Position numbers and translations under genes: made by a program. This document shows positions 10,464 through 19,856 of a DNA stretch of 64,000 nt, in pieces (position 1 is the first letter of the stretch; every line of letters begins with the position of its first letter). The notes below the pieces were generated by a model. It was not told the origin of the DNA. It searched no databases and was given only the letters and a program-made list of their open reading frames with translations. The DNA is from Rappaport israeli (GTDB lineage Bacteria > Pseudomonadota > Gammaproteobacteria > Cardiobacteriales > Cardiobacteriaceae). The stretch spans positions 53,921 to 117,920 of the forward strand of contig NZ_LXHZ01000027.1 in assembly GCF_001888055.1 (NCBI RefSeq). Reading direction: 5' to 3'.

Positions 10464-12209
10464 ATGAAAAAATTAACGATTACAGAGTTGGATAAAACGC
10501 TACATGCTTTCCTTGAAGCGGTTAAGCCTTTAGTTGATGAGAAAATTTTTGCGCAAACGCAAGCGGTAACTACTGAATTTGCTGAAGGGGTAGGGGAGGT
10601 ACTAAACGAAGCCTTGCTATTACATGCGCAGGCAACTGCTGGGTCGTGGGTATTTGATATTTGGCGTGAGCACTGTTTGCTTAATCATGATTCATTGCCA
10701 CTCTCAAGTAATGTTGGGGTAAAAATAGAATGGCAGGCAACACAAAATGGTTTGAAGCGGTTGGCTTTTTTTACGCATTGCATTGCGCAGGTGCACCGCT
10801 TGTATTTTCTAGGGCAATTAGAAGAGCGGTTAAAACAATTAAATTTGCCCTATTCGCCAGAGCCATGGCAAATCTTATTGGGAGCGGGTCGTCGTCCTGA
10901 TTATCCACAAGATCATTATATTTTTAATCCAGAAAATGCCAAAGGGCGCCATGCCATCGTGTTGTTTAAAGGTAAGGCATGGAAAATGACGCTTATAGAT
11001 GAAAAAAGTCGTCTTGCTAACCCCGCGCAAATTGAGAAGGTGCTCTATCAAATTCAAAGCAGTGGACACTTTGAACCTGATATTTTATTCACCGCACCCT
11101 CTGTTTTACCAACAGAAGAAGCATTAGAAGTGCGAAAACAAATGATTTCACGGGCAGATAATGGACGGATTTGGCAACAAATAGAATCCGCCTTATTTGT
11201 TATTAGCATTGATAATGGACATCACAATGATGATGAAGATGCATTACATGATATTAGCTTTGGGGAGGGGGATGGGATTTGGGCGTATAAGCCGTTTAAT
11301 TATCGCTATCATCTGCAAGATAATCGTTTGTATGTCAATGTAGAACATACTTGGGTTGATGCGCATATTATCGATGAGATTTTGATGGTAGCGCAAGAGC
11401 ATTATCACCAACAAGCGTTTGCCCGTAAAAATGACTTGCCCGAATATCTTGATGTAGAACTTTTGGATTGGACGATTGAGACCAATACACGCGCTTTAAT
11501 TAAAGAACATTTGGTGGACTTTCAACGTCGTAGTGAGGCAATGAGCGTTACCATTCATGATATTTTTCTCAGTAAAAACGAAAGCCAATTACTAAAGCAA
11601 GAAAATAGCGACGCCATTATTCAATTGCTGTTGCAATATGCGCAAAAGGTAACCTATGGCAGTATCCGCAGTACCTATCAAACAATTGGAACTTATCACG
11701 AACATAATGGTTGTGGGGATAACATTCGCACTGTTTCAGAAATTAGCGTAGCGTTAGTAGAGGAAATGTTGCGCAATCAAAGCAATGAATCGCTATTTGC
11801 GCGCTATTTAGAAGAGTATCAGCAAAAATTACAGCGCGCAGAGTTAGAGTTAAGTTTGGACTATCATTTGCAAGGTTTGCAAGCGATGGCAGAAGCGCAG
11901 GGCTTGGAAGTGGCATTTTTTGAAAATGAAGGATTTAAGCGCTTGCAAGAAAACTTTATAACGACCACCTCTTATGCGCAACAACAAATGATTAGTCATG
12001 TAGCCTATGCGCCGAGTTATGATGGTGGTTTGGCGATAGATTATAGTTTGCAAAGAAGCAATATTACCTTTGTGATTACCCATAAGCGCAGTGAGTTGCC
12101 TAATGTAACGCAATTCACTCAAGCCCTTCAGTCAGGTCTTAAAAAGCTTTTGCGCTTATTTAACGAAGTAGAGAATAAGCATGTTCCAAGCTATTATCGG
12201 CTAGATTAG
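10464..12209 (+). CDS. Choline/carnitine O-acyltransferase family protein
   Basis: I assign this 581-residue protein to the choline/carnitine acyltransferase fold, which moves acyl groups between CoA and a hydroxylated quaternary amine. The N terminus (LDKTLHAFLEAVKPLVDE, then a Trp-containing segment ending LPLSSNVGV) matches the family start (LxxTLxxYLxxLxPLV, DPLPVNSN). The catalytic His is at residue 295 in NVEHTWVDA, like the CAEHSWADA-type motif. A later stretch, TYGSIRSTYQTIG followed by CGDNIRTVSEISVALVEEM, matches the family's STRRF...TETIRS...FV block, and YDGGLAIDYSLQRSNITFVI matches the DGYGVCY...INFSI block. It begins 3 bases after parC. Substrate is unknown; no carnitine genes are nearby. 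Such enzymes are mostly eukaryotic. Confidence 0.8.
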   Translation: MKKLTITELDKTLHAFLEAVKPLVDEKIFAQTQAVTTEFAEGVGEVLNEALLLHAQATAGSWVFDIWREHCLLNHDSLPLSSNVGVKIEWQATQNGLKRLAFFTHCIAQVHRLYFLGQLEERLKQLNLPYSPEPWQILLGAGRRPDYPQDHYIFNPENAKGRHAIVLFKGKAWKMTLIDEKSRLANPAQIEKVLYQIQSSGHFEPDILFTAPSVLPTEEALEVRKQMISRADNGRIWQQIESALFVISIDNGHHNDDEDALHDISFGEGDGIWAYKPFNYRYHLQDNRLYVNVEHTWVDAHIIDEILMVAQEHYHQQAFARKNDLPEYLDVELLDWTIETNTRALIKEHLVDFQRRSEAMSVTIHDIFLSKNESQLLKQENSDAIIQLLLQYAQKVTYGSIRSTYQTIGTYHEHNGCGDNIRTVSEISVALVEEMLRNQSNESLFARYLEEYQQKLQRAELELSLDYHLQGLQAMAEAQGLEVAFFENEGFKRLQENFITTTSYAQQQMISHVAYAPSYDGGLAIDYSLQRSNITFVITHKRSELPNVTQFTQALQSGLKKLLRLFNEVENKHVPSYYRLD

Positions 12210-12257
12210 TGCGCCTTGGATATTCTTTAATAATTAAGTTTTTAGAAAAATATCAGC

Positions 12258-13334
12258 TTAGGGTAGAGTGAAATTTCCTGCACCGCGGCGCTCATAACGT
12301 CGCCATGCTTCAATAATGGCTTTAACAACAGTGGCTAATGGAATGGCAAAAAAAATCCCCAAATCCCCATAATCCCCAAAAATTAATACGGAAATAATGA
12401 TGGCAACAGGATGAATATTAACCGCTTCAGAGAAAATTAAAGGCGCAATGACATTGCCATCTAAAATTTGAATAATGCTATATAAACCTGCAATCCACCA
12501 AAAAGTGCTGTTAATACCAAATTGCATATAAGCAACGGCTAAAATAGGGACTGTTACAACAGTGGCGCCAATATAAGGAATCAGGACGGATAAACCAACC
12601 ATCAAACTTAGCAATAATGAATATTGTAAACCAAATAAATGTAGCGGAATAAAAGTAAGACACCAAACGACTAAAATTTCTGTGAATTTACCGCGAATAT
12701 AATTTCCAATTTGAATATCAACTTCTTGCCAAATATCTTGCAAAATTTGTTTATTTTCTGGCAAGAATCGCCCAAGCCAAGTGAGAATAATGGCTTTATC
12801 TTTAAGCATAAAGAACACTAAAATTGGCACGAGAATGGCATAGATTAAAGTTGTTAATATGGCAAGAAGGGAAGCAAATAATTTACCGCTAAATAAATTA
12901 CGACTAAGGCGAGTCAGTTCTAAATTAATATTAGCGATAATTTGATTAATATCTTGCTCAGTAAGTAAATTAGGAAAACGTTGGGGTAGAATTTGTAAGT
13001 GTTGTTGTCCAAGTAAAATATATTCGGGAAGGTCGTTAATAAGAGTTTTAGCCTGAAATAAAATGGTAGGGGCTAAAATAAAAAAGATATAAAAAATAAA
13101 GCTACTAAAGATTAGAAATACGATACTAACTGCTGCAATACGAGGAATATTAAAGTGTGTGATTTTTTTAATTACACCTTCTAATAAGTAGGCAATGACG
13201 ACAGCAACAATAACTGGCAATAGCCATTGCCCTAAAATATAAAATGTTAATCCTAATGTGAGAAGAAAAAAGACTAAAGCAACTAATGAAGGGTTGCTTA
13301 AAAAACGTTGTAGCGGTTGCCAAAGAGTTTTCAT
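12258..13334 (-). CDS. perM: AI-2E family transporter / PerM-like permease
   Basis: A polytopic inner-membrane protein of 358 residues, with about seven or eight hydrophobic segments. The layout is the family's: two hydrophobic segments at the N terminus (VALVFFLLTLGLTFYILGQW, VIVAVVIAYLLEG), a long soluble loop in the middle, then the conserved VGLSVLIPYIGATVVTVPI and an ISVLIFGDYGDLGIFFAIPLA near the end. Members are described as AI-2 exporters, ion or metabolite transporters; the substrate here cannot be told. It is convergent with the acyltransferase gene and downstream of hemY on the same strand. The sense strand is very AT-rich compared with the heme genes. Confidence 0.85.
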   Translation of the reverse strand: MKTLWQPLQRFLSNPSLVALVFFLLTLGLTFYILGQWLLPVIVAVVIAYLLEGVIKKITHFNIPRIAAVSIVFLIFSSFIFYIFFILAPTILFQAKTLINDLPEYILLGQQHLQILPQRFPNLLTEQDINQIIANINLELTRLSRNLFSGKLFASLLAILTTLIYAILVPILVFFMLKDKAIILTWLGRFLPENKQILQDIWQEVDIQIGNYIRGKFTEILVVWCLTFIPLHLFGLQYSLLLSLMVGLSVLIPYIGATVVTVPILAVAYMQFGINSTFWWIAGLYSIIQILDGNVIAPLIFSEAVNIHPVAIIISVLIFGDYGDLGIFFAIPLATVVKAIIEAWRRYERRGAGNFTLP

Positions 13335-13352
13335 GAAAAATTATATTCAAGC

Positions 13353-13387
13353 CCAGATAGTTGACTGATAGAGGGTCAACTATCTGG
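13353..13387 (-). terminator. 13-bp perfect inverted repeat between hemY and perM
   Basis: CCAGATAGTTGAC at 13353-13365 is exactly complementary to GTCAACTATCTGG at 13375-13387, with a 9-base loop. It lies just downstream of the hemY stop on the minus strand. There is no immediate U-run on that side, so it may be a weak or factor-dependent terminator, or an mRNA 3'-end stabiliser, for the heme operon. Confidence 0.5.
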
Positions 13388-13393
13388 AAAAGT

Positions 13394-14670
13394 TTATAGA
13401 TTTTTAGAAGATTCTGAAGGGGCTTCTAATGGCTGATATTGTTCTTTTATTAGAGGCAGGAAATCTCCTTCAAGAGTATTTTTCGCGCTAATTTGATGCA
13501 CGCTTTGGCGATAAGCCGCTAGGGCAGCACGCGGTTGTTGTTGTGCTTCGAGAATTTGCCCCCAAAGCGCGAACGCCTCAGCGGTTTGCTTGAGTGTTAG
13601 CGATTGTTCAATATGTTTGCTGGCAATCTCATAGCGTTTAGCGCGGTAGGCTGTTAGCGCATAGGCATAATGAAAAATGGCATTATCACTAAAATGCCCA
13701 CTAAGGTTATCAAACAAAGAGAGTTGTTCGTGGGCTTGTGCATTTTCAAGCTGGCTGTATGCTTGAATGAGCGTTAAATCGTGGGTACGTTTAATTTCTG
13801 TTGTAAGTAGGCGCTGTGCCTCTTGTGGATGAGCGTTTTCAACTAATGCATTAGAAAATTCGATAATCATTGCAGGGTCTTGACGCACATCTTTAGGCAA
13901 TTTTTTCCACGCGCTTTCTAATTGAGCATGGTTTTCTTGTTCGGCGGTATCAGTTAAAAGCCTTTGGCATAGAGCGTTTTACGCGCTTCGTAGGCTTGTG
14001 TGCCGAGTTGGGATTTAATTTGTGGAAGTAAGGACCATGCTTTTTGCCATTGTTTTTGTGCGGCATAAGTTGTATCTAATAGACTGATAATTTTGATATT
14101 TTTAGGTTCGCGTTCATAGAGTTTTTCTAATAGCGGTTGTGCTTTGCCATAGTCTTGGCTATCAACATACATTTGCGCTTCACTTAGATAGGTTAAAGAC
14201 AATTGTTGTTCGCCAGCTTTTTGTCGCGCTTTAAGTAGATATTGATTGCGGCGCTCATCAGCTTGTTGGTAAGTGGCAGCAATAGCTGCATTTTCATAGA
14301 AAATTACAGAATCTTTCCTTAATTCATCATTTAATTTTGCGCCTTTAATGAGATGTTTTTCTGCTTTGCTGTAATGCCCTAAAGCAAGTTCGCTTAGACC
14401 TTTATGCAGGTAGGTATGTGCTTTGCGTTCTTTGCGCGTTTGTAGATTGCGCGAAAAGAGTTTGGGTGAGCGCCACACAAAGATAAGCATTTTTAGCAGA
14501 TAAAGCGCCAATACTGAGAAAACAAAGGATAAAATCAGCCAGACAACTAGATTCATGCTAATTATTTGGTCAGCATAATGAATGACTAACTCAGCAGGGA
14601 AGGTGCGGATAAGATAGCCGATGCTAACCGCTGCAACTAAAATCAATAAGGCGATAATAAAGCGAATCAT
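13394..14670 (-). CDS. hemY: HemY, membrane protein of the heme operon (frameshifted)
   Basis: Inner-membrane TPR protein encoded with hemC/D/X in gammaproteobacteria; its role in heme synthesis is not well defined, and it is not the HemY protoporphyrinogen oxidase of Bacillus. The N terminus has two membrane segments (IIALLILVAAVSIGYLI; VVWLILSFVFSVLALYLLKML), then the conserved KERKAHTYLHKGLSELALGHYSKAEKHL, and TPR helices to the end. The reconstructed length is about 425 residues. A missing T in the TTTT run at about 13955-13958 (minus-strand GGCTTTTAAC) splits it; one added T joins GF to LTDTAEQEN. It starts 3 bases after the hemX stop. Confidence 0.88.
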
Positions 14671-14672
14671 GA

Positions 14673-16297
14673 TTACTCCTGTGTGGCAGCTTGTGTGAAG
14701 GCATCTACCAGCTCAGCGAGTGTGGGTAAAGAACTGGTACTATTTTTAAGGGTTTCTATAGTGTCAAGCGCTTGTTTTACACTAGGCTGGGTAGTGTCAA
14801 AATAAGTGCTGATGTGTGTTTGTAGGCGTTCAGCGGTTTGTTTGTAGCTTTCTGTGTTATTAAATAATAAGGCATTGCGTGCAAATGCGAGGTCTAAGCG
14901 GATATTTTGACGAATGATTTGCTGAAGTTGCCAATTAGCATTAATCCAAGCTAAACCATCATCATCTGCTTTGGTAACGGTGATGGCTTTACTGAGAGTT
15001 TTAGAAAGTGCGTTTTTAGCGCGCGTTATCATGTTTTGATTAGACGTTGAAGGGTTTTCTTCACTCGCTGGCGTGGCTTGTGTTGCGGTGGTTTTAAATT
15101 CCCATGTGTGGCTATTTTCTAAAATCTCTTCTAGCAATTTTGCTGGTGCGGGTTGCTCTGCAAGAATTTTATATTGTGAGATTTTTTCTTGGATTTGCGC
15201 TTTTAACGATGGATAAGGCGCTTGCTCTAAATTAAAAGTGGAAAATTGTGCTTGTGCTTTTTCAAGATATTGCACAACGCCATCTGCTTGTCCAGCAAGG
15301 GCAGCAGCATTTGCAAGGTGTAGAAGTTGCAAAACGGGATAGGGGTTAGCGCGTGTTTGGAGTTGGGTAAATTGTTCTTCAATTTCTTGAGCGCGCTGGT
15401 TGATTTCATGCACTGCTTGTTGGGCATTTTGCTGAATTTTGCTCGTTTCTTCGCTCAAATCAATTTGAGGATTAGAGGATTGAACGGAGAATTGCTTAAG
15501 CGCCTGATTGATTTTTTGTTCGACTTCATCTGCTGTTAAAGTGTGATTGTGTTGATTGAGGCGATTAATTTCATTGTCAATATACGCTTGGATTTGCTCG
15601 GCGCTAACAGGCTCATTTTGTTGGGCTTGTAGATGTTCATGAATGCGCTGTTCTAACTTTCATCACTGATTGGTTGGGTTTGTGCAGTGTGCTCAAGTTG
15701 AGTGAGGCGTTGTTCTAAGGTTTTTAAGGTTTGATTATATTGTTCGTTTTGATTGCTGAGTGTGGCGATTTGTTGGTTTAGTTCTGTAGCTGTGGGTTGT
15801 TGCGTGTCATCTTGAGTGTTTAGATTGTAAACACTGATTGCCAATGCGCCCAGAGCAATGGCAAAGGCAAGATAAGACAGTTTGTTGCTTCCGCCGTTGT
15901 TGTTTTGATGGTTGCTGTGGGTTGTATGGTTGTTATTTGTAGGTGGTGGGGTAGGGGCTTTGGGTTTGTCGGTGTTGGGTGGGTTGGATTTTTGGCTTGT
16001 TGGATTGTCAGCGATATTTTTAGGTTGGTCTTTGTTTATTTGTTCAGTCTTGGGGGTATGGGTTGATGGGCTAGAGGTGGAGTTGTTCTCAGATTTGGTT
16101 GGAGAGTTTAGCTCAGGCGTTGTGCTGGTTTTGGGGGCTGCTTTATGCTCAGGCTCGCTAGGCTTTGCGGGTACAGGGGCATTATTTGGAGAGGTGTTAG
16201 GAGTTTTCGTGGGCTCTGGTGTAGTTTTATTTTTAGCTGGTGTGGTTTTGTTGTTATTTTTATTAGGCTGGTTGGGTTGATTTTTTTTCTGGCTCAT
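14673..16297 (-). CDS. hemX: HemX, uroporphyrinogen-III C-methyltransferase-like membrane protein (frameshifted)
   Basis: Membrane protein of the hemCDXY operon; despite the old name it lacks a methyltransferase domain. The chosen ATG at 16297 has AGGAGA upstream and overlaps the hemD stop (ATGA). The first 139 residues are a low-complexity cytoplasmic region made almost only of Pro, Thr, Asn, Lys and Gln. One membrane segment follows at about 140-158, then coiled coils (LNQQIATLSNQNEQYNQTLKTLEQRLTQLE in two pieces) and the HemX core with LAWINANWQLQQIIRQNIRLDLAFARNALL. One A is missing in the AAA run at 15658-15660; restoring it gives SDEKLEQRIHEH. Total about 541 residues. Confidence 0.87.
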
Positions 16298-17037
16298 AGG
16301 GTTCTCCTTTGTGTATGCCACCAAGTGATGAGGGCTTCGATTATGGCGTCATCGCTGGCTCGTTGGGCGGAAATTCGCTGTTGAAATCCTAGTTGTTGTG
16401 CATAGGCGCTCACGCTTTTGCTGATTGCAACAATAAAAGTGCGGCATTGTAGCAGTTTTAGATGGGAATGCGGATAATTTTGCATAAGGCAATCAAGGGC
16501 GGAGCGACTGGCGATGGTGAGGGCATGTGCTTGGCTGCTGTGTTGAATTTGTTGCAAAGTGAAGGTGGCGCAGTGGCGTTGGTAGGGGTAGTGGGTGGTT
16601 AGATGATTGTGTTGGCTTAGGGTTTGGCTTAGTAAGAGTCGTCCGTTGGGTGCGGTAATAAGGGCAATGCGTTGGTTTTGGGGTAAAAATACTTAAGAGC
16701 GCTTCGCTGTTATAAGGAGCTGGGGCGGTGAGGATAGGGTTGGTGGTGTAGGTTTTAAGTTGTTGGGTGGTTTTTTCACCAATGCTGATGAGTTGTTGGT
16801 GGGCTTTAGGGTGGGTTTGGCGGAAGTAATGCTGTACGGCGTTGGCGCTGGTGAAAATTAGGCTATCAGCTTCTTGTAGTTGTTGGTGGTCTTTTGGGGT
16901 GAGTTGAAGCGGGAGAAGGCTAAGCAGGGGGAGAGTGCTCACCTGCGCGCCTAAGCTATTGAGTTTGGCGCGAAGGGGGGGAGGTGCTTTGGGTCGCGGG
17001 TGTAGCAAACATGCAGTCCTTGAAGAGGCGGTGTCAT
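16294..17037 (-). CDS. hemD: Uroporphyrinogen-III synthase (two frameshifts)
   Basis: Cyclises hydroxymethylbilane with inversion of ring D to uroporphyrinogen III. I place the start at ATG 17037, in a different frame from the run-on of hemC, because it gives a typical HemD beginning (MTPPLQGLHVCYTRDPKH). Adding one C to the run of seven at 16975-16981 joins it to LRAKLNSLGAQVSTLPLL and the conserved IFTSANAVQHYF. Removing one T from the run at 16685-16689 then joins SI to LPQNQRIALITAPNGRLLL and the C-terminal part ending ASDDAIIEALITWW. Length about 248 residues, normal. It overlaps the end of hemC and the start of hemX. Confidence 0.85.
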
Positions 17038-17962
17038 AGATTTTGTGCAAGGATTTTTGCAGTAACTCAGGGGCGCCTTGCTCAATGAGTTGGTCGGCGA
17101 GACGGTGTCCAAGTGCTTCGGCGTTATGCTGGTGGTCTTGTCCTTGAGCTTGGAGAATGGTTTTGCCATCAGGTGTGCCTAGGCGGGTCTGTAGATGAAT
17201 GCGCTCACCTTCTAATGTGGCGTAGGCGGCAATAGGGACTTGGCAACTGCCTTGTAAGCGGGTATTGATGATGCGTTCAGTGCGTACGCATAAGGCGGTG
17301 GGGGCGTGGTTTAGTGTTTGTAGGAGGTTCAGAAGAGCGGGGTTGTCGTGGCGGCATTCAATGCCAATGGCGCCTTGTCCAATGGCTGGAAGAGAGGTTT
17401 TGGCTGGGAGAATTTGGCGGATGCGTTGAGCGAGGTTTAGGCGTTTGAGTCCTGCGCAGGCTAGTACGATGGCGTCATATTCCTGATGGTCTAGTTTGGC
17501 AAGACGTGTTTGTAGGTTGCCGCGTAGGTCGATGAGTTGGAGGTCGGGGCGCTGGGCGGCAAGGTTCATGCGTCGTCTTAGGCTACAAGTGCCGATGCGG
17601 GCGTTAAGCGGGAGCGTTTCTAGGCTGTCGTATTGGTTGCTTACTAGTGCATCAAGTGGGGTGTCGCGCTCTAAGATGGCGGCTAGGGTGAATTCTTGCG
17701 GGAGGTCAACGCCAACATCTTTCATGGAGTGAACGGCGATATCAGCTTTATCCTCAAGCATGGCAATTTCTAATTCCTTAATGAATAATCCTTTGCCACC
17801 AATTTTGGCAAGCGGTTGATTGAGAATTTTATCGCCTTGAGTGGTGATAGGGATGAGTTCAACGCTTAAATGAGGGTGGTGTTGGCGTAGTTGTTGTGCG
17901 ACGTGTTCGGCTTGCCAAAGGGCAAGTTTGCTTTGCCGGGTGGCAATGCGGATGTGTTGCAT
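16956..17962 (-). CDS. hemC: Hydroxymethylbilane synthase (porphobilinogen deaminase)
   Basis: Polymerises four porphobilinogens into hydroxymethylbilane. It starts RIATRQSKLALWQAEHV, has the family motifs GKGLFIKELEIAML, VHSMKDV, RIGTCSLRRR and DLRGNLQTRLAKL, and the dipyrromethane cofactor Cys at residue 240 in LQGSCQVPIAAYA (E. coli Cys242). In the given sequence the frame reads on into hemD and looks like a 489-residue fusion. If the C run at 16975-16981 is corrected for hemD, the hemC frame closes at TAG 16958-16956, giving about 335 residues and an overlap of about 80 bases with hemD. The exact 3' end therefore depends on that correction. First gene of hemCDXY. Confidence 0.9.
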
Positions 17963-18008
17963 AATTTATGTCCTAAATTTAGGCGAGAGGTTTATTGAGA
18001 GGGGTTGG

Positions 18009-18038
18009 TTGTGATAATTTAGGCGCAGATTCTATAGT
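18009..18038 (+). promoter_or_regulatory. Putative sigma-70 promoter of argH
   Basis: TTGTGA at 18009-18014 and TATAGT at 18033-18038 are separated by 18 bases, 37 bases before the argH start. The 112-base region between the divergent hemC and argH starts holds nothing else that I can name. Both hexamers deviate from consensus, so this is a prediction. Confidence 0.4.
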
Positions 18039-18074
18039 TATTTTTCAATAAAGGGAAGAAAGGGAAGGTGGGTT

Positions 18075-19481
18075 ATGTCGGATAAGGCGGTGGTTCAGGG
18101 GCAAACAAACAGCGCTTGGGGTGGGCGTTTTCAGGAGTCAACGGATGCTTTTGTGGCGGAGTTTACGGCGTCTGTGGGCTTTGATAAGCGCTTGGCTAAA
18201 GAGGATATCACTGGGTCATTGGCGCATGCTAAGATGTTGGTTAAACAGGGGATTTTAACAAATGAGGAGGGGGCGCTAATCGCGCAGGGGCTAGCAGAGA
18301 TTATGCAAGAGATTGAGGCTGGGCGTTTTGAGTGGTCGGTTGCGCTTGAAGATGTGCATATGAATGTGGAAAAGCGTCTGACAGACAAAATTGGTGAGGC
18401 GGGGAAAAAGTTGCATACGGGGCGCTCGCGTAATGATCAGGTGGCAACTGATATTCGATTGTTTATGCGCGGGGCGATTGATGAGGTTTTAAAGGAAATA
18501 AAGCGCTTGCAGGGTGGGATTGTTGATTTGGCGGAGCGAGAATATGCCACAATCATGCCAGGGTTTACGCATTTGCAGGTGGCGCAACCGATTACTTTTG
18601 GATATCATTTGTTGGCGTGGTATGAGATGTTGGCGCGCGATGTGGGGCGCTTTGTTGATTGTCGCGCGCGTTTAAATGTATCGCCTTTGGGTGCGGCTGC
18701 GCTGGCTGGGACGACGTTTGCGATTGATAGGGAGTTTAGTGCGCAGGAATTGGGGTTTTCTGGGGTGTGTGAGAATTCATTGGATGCGGTTTCTGACCGT
18801 GATTTTGCGATTGAATTTTGTGCAGCGGCGGCGATTGTGTTAATGCATTTGTCGCGCTTTTCTGAGGAGTTGATTTTGTGGAATTCAGCAGCGTTTGGGT
18901 TTGTGGATTTACCTGACCGTTTTTGTACAGGCTCGTCGATTATGCCGCAAAAGAAAAATCCTGATGTGCCAGAGTTGGTGCGCGGAAAAACAGGTCGAGT
19001 ATATGGGCATTTATTTGCGCTATTAACCCTGATGAAAAGTCAACCACTGGCATATAATAAGGATAATCAAGAAGATAAAGAACCGCTTTTTGATACGCTT
19101 GATACGTTGTTGCATTGTTTGCGCGCTTTTGCAGATATGATGCCTGCGCTTAAGGCAAACAAGGATAATATGCTAAGAGCGGCGGCGAAGGGGTTTTCAA
19201 CAGCGACTGATTTGGCAGATTATTTGGTGCGTAAGGGGGTGGCGTTTCGTGATGCGCATGAGATTGTTGGGCGGAGTGTGCGTTTGGCAATTGAGGCGCA
19301 ATGTGATTTGTCGGAGTTGGCGCTTGAACAGTTGCAAGCGGTTTCAACCGCTATTGAGGCGGATGTGTATGAATATTTAACGCTTGAAGGGTCGGTTAAT
19401 GCGCGAAATCATCGAGGTGGTACAGCTCCTCAGCAGGTGTTAGCGCGTGCACAGGCGCTGAAGGCGAAATTAAGAGCGTAA
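18075..19481 (+). CDS. argH: Argininosuccinate lyase
   Basis: Last step of arginine biosynthesis: splits argininosuccinate into arginine and fumarate. The 468 residues and early motif WGGRFQ are typical. Visible motifs of the fumarase/aspartase superfamily are [34 protein letters not shown], split over conserved regions 1 and 2, then the signature [20 protein letters not shown] that carries the catalytic Ser. The ATG follows GGGAAGG. It is divergent from the heme operon, as in several gammaproteobacteria where argH and hemC are neighbours. Frame intact. Confidence 0.96.
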   Translation: MSDKAVVQGQTNSAWGGRFQESTDAFVAEFTASVGFDKRLAKEDITGSLAHAKMLVKQGILTNEEGALIAQGLAEIMQEIEAGRFEWSVALEDVHMNVEKRLTDKIGEAGKKLHTGRSRNDQVATDIRLFMRGAIDEVLKEIKRLQGGIVDLAEREYATIMPGFTHLQVAQPITFGYHLLAWYEMLARDVGRFVDCRARLNVSPLGAAALAGTTFAIDREFSAQELGFSGVCENSLDAVSDRDFAIEFCAAAAIVLMHLSRFSEELILWNSAAFGFVDLPDRFCTGSSIMPQKKNPDVPELVRGKTGRVYGHLFALLTLMKSQPLAYNKDNQEDKEPLFDTLDTLLHCLRAFADMMPALKANKDNMLRAAAKGFSTATDLADYLVRKGVAFRDAHEIVGRSVRLAIEAQCDLSELALEQLQAVSTAIEADVYEYLTLEGSVNARNHRGGTAPQQVLARAQALKAKLRA

Positions 19482-19507
19482 ATAGATTTTAACATTAGGA
19501 GATGAAT

Positions 19508-19708
19508 ATGAATCTTAAAAAATTATGTTTGCTTGTGGCAGTGAGCGCGGTGTTATCTGGTTGTGTAAATCCTAATAATGCGCAGGTACGCAATGCTGCT
19601 GGAGGTGCGGTAGTGGGAGCAGCGGCTGGCGTGTTGATTGGTGATAATAAAAAATCTGCAGCAACAGGCGCTGTAGTTGGGGGCTTAATCGGTAGTCAAA
19701 TTCGCTAA
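19508..19708 (+). CDS. Small glycine-zipper lipoprotein
   Basis: A 66-residue exported lipoprotein. From the ATG at 19508 there is a Lys-containing n-region, a hydrophobic core and the lipobox LSGC, so the mature protein starts at the Cys (CVNPNNAQ). The mature part is a glycine zipper (GGAVVGAAAGVLIGD, ATGAVVGGLIGSQIR) of the type seen in OsmB/YmgG-like outer-membrane lipoproteins. I prefer 19508 over the ATG at 19502 because AGGAG (19497-19501) abuts the earlier ATG but is 6 bases from the later one. A strong terminator follows directly. Function unknown. Confidence 0.75.
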   Translation: MNLKKLCLLVAVSAVLSGCVNPNNAQVRNAAGGAVVGAAAGVLIGDNKKSAATGAVVGGLIGSQIR

Positions 19709-19727
19709 TTTTGATATAAGTCATGCG

Positions 19728-19759
19728 CGCCTACTGTGAAATTCAGTAGGCGTTTTTTT
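19728..19759 (+). terminator. Rho-independent terminator after the lipoprotein gene
   Basis: CGCCTACTG at 19728-19736 pairs perfectly with CAGTAGGCG at 19744-19752 around a 7-base loop, followed by seven T. It lies 20 bases after the stop of the glycine-zipper lipoprotein and ends the argH-side transcript. Confidence 0.9.
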
Positions 19760-19856
19760 GAGGATTAAAATCTATTGCCAGTGGGTTTGTATGGTGTCCT
19801 GCAAATAGATGTTAAAACGTATTGAAAATGGCGCGATGCGTTGGTTAACAGAGAAT

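Noticed and set aside
15912-16280. Hydrophobic 122-codon plus-strand frame opposite hemX
   Set aside because: It mirrors the Pro/Thr/Asn-rich low-complexity leader of hemX; no start signal and no conserved pattern.
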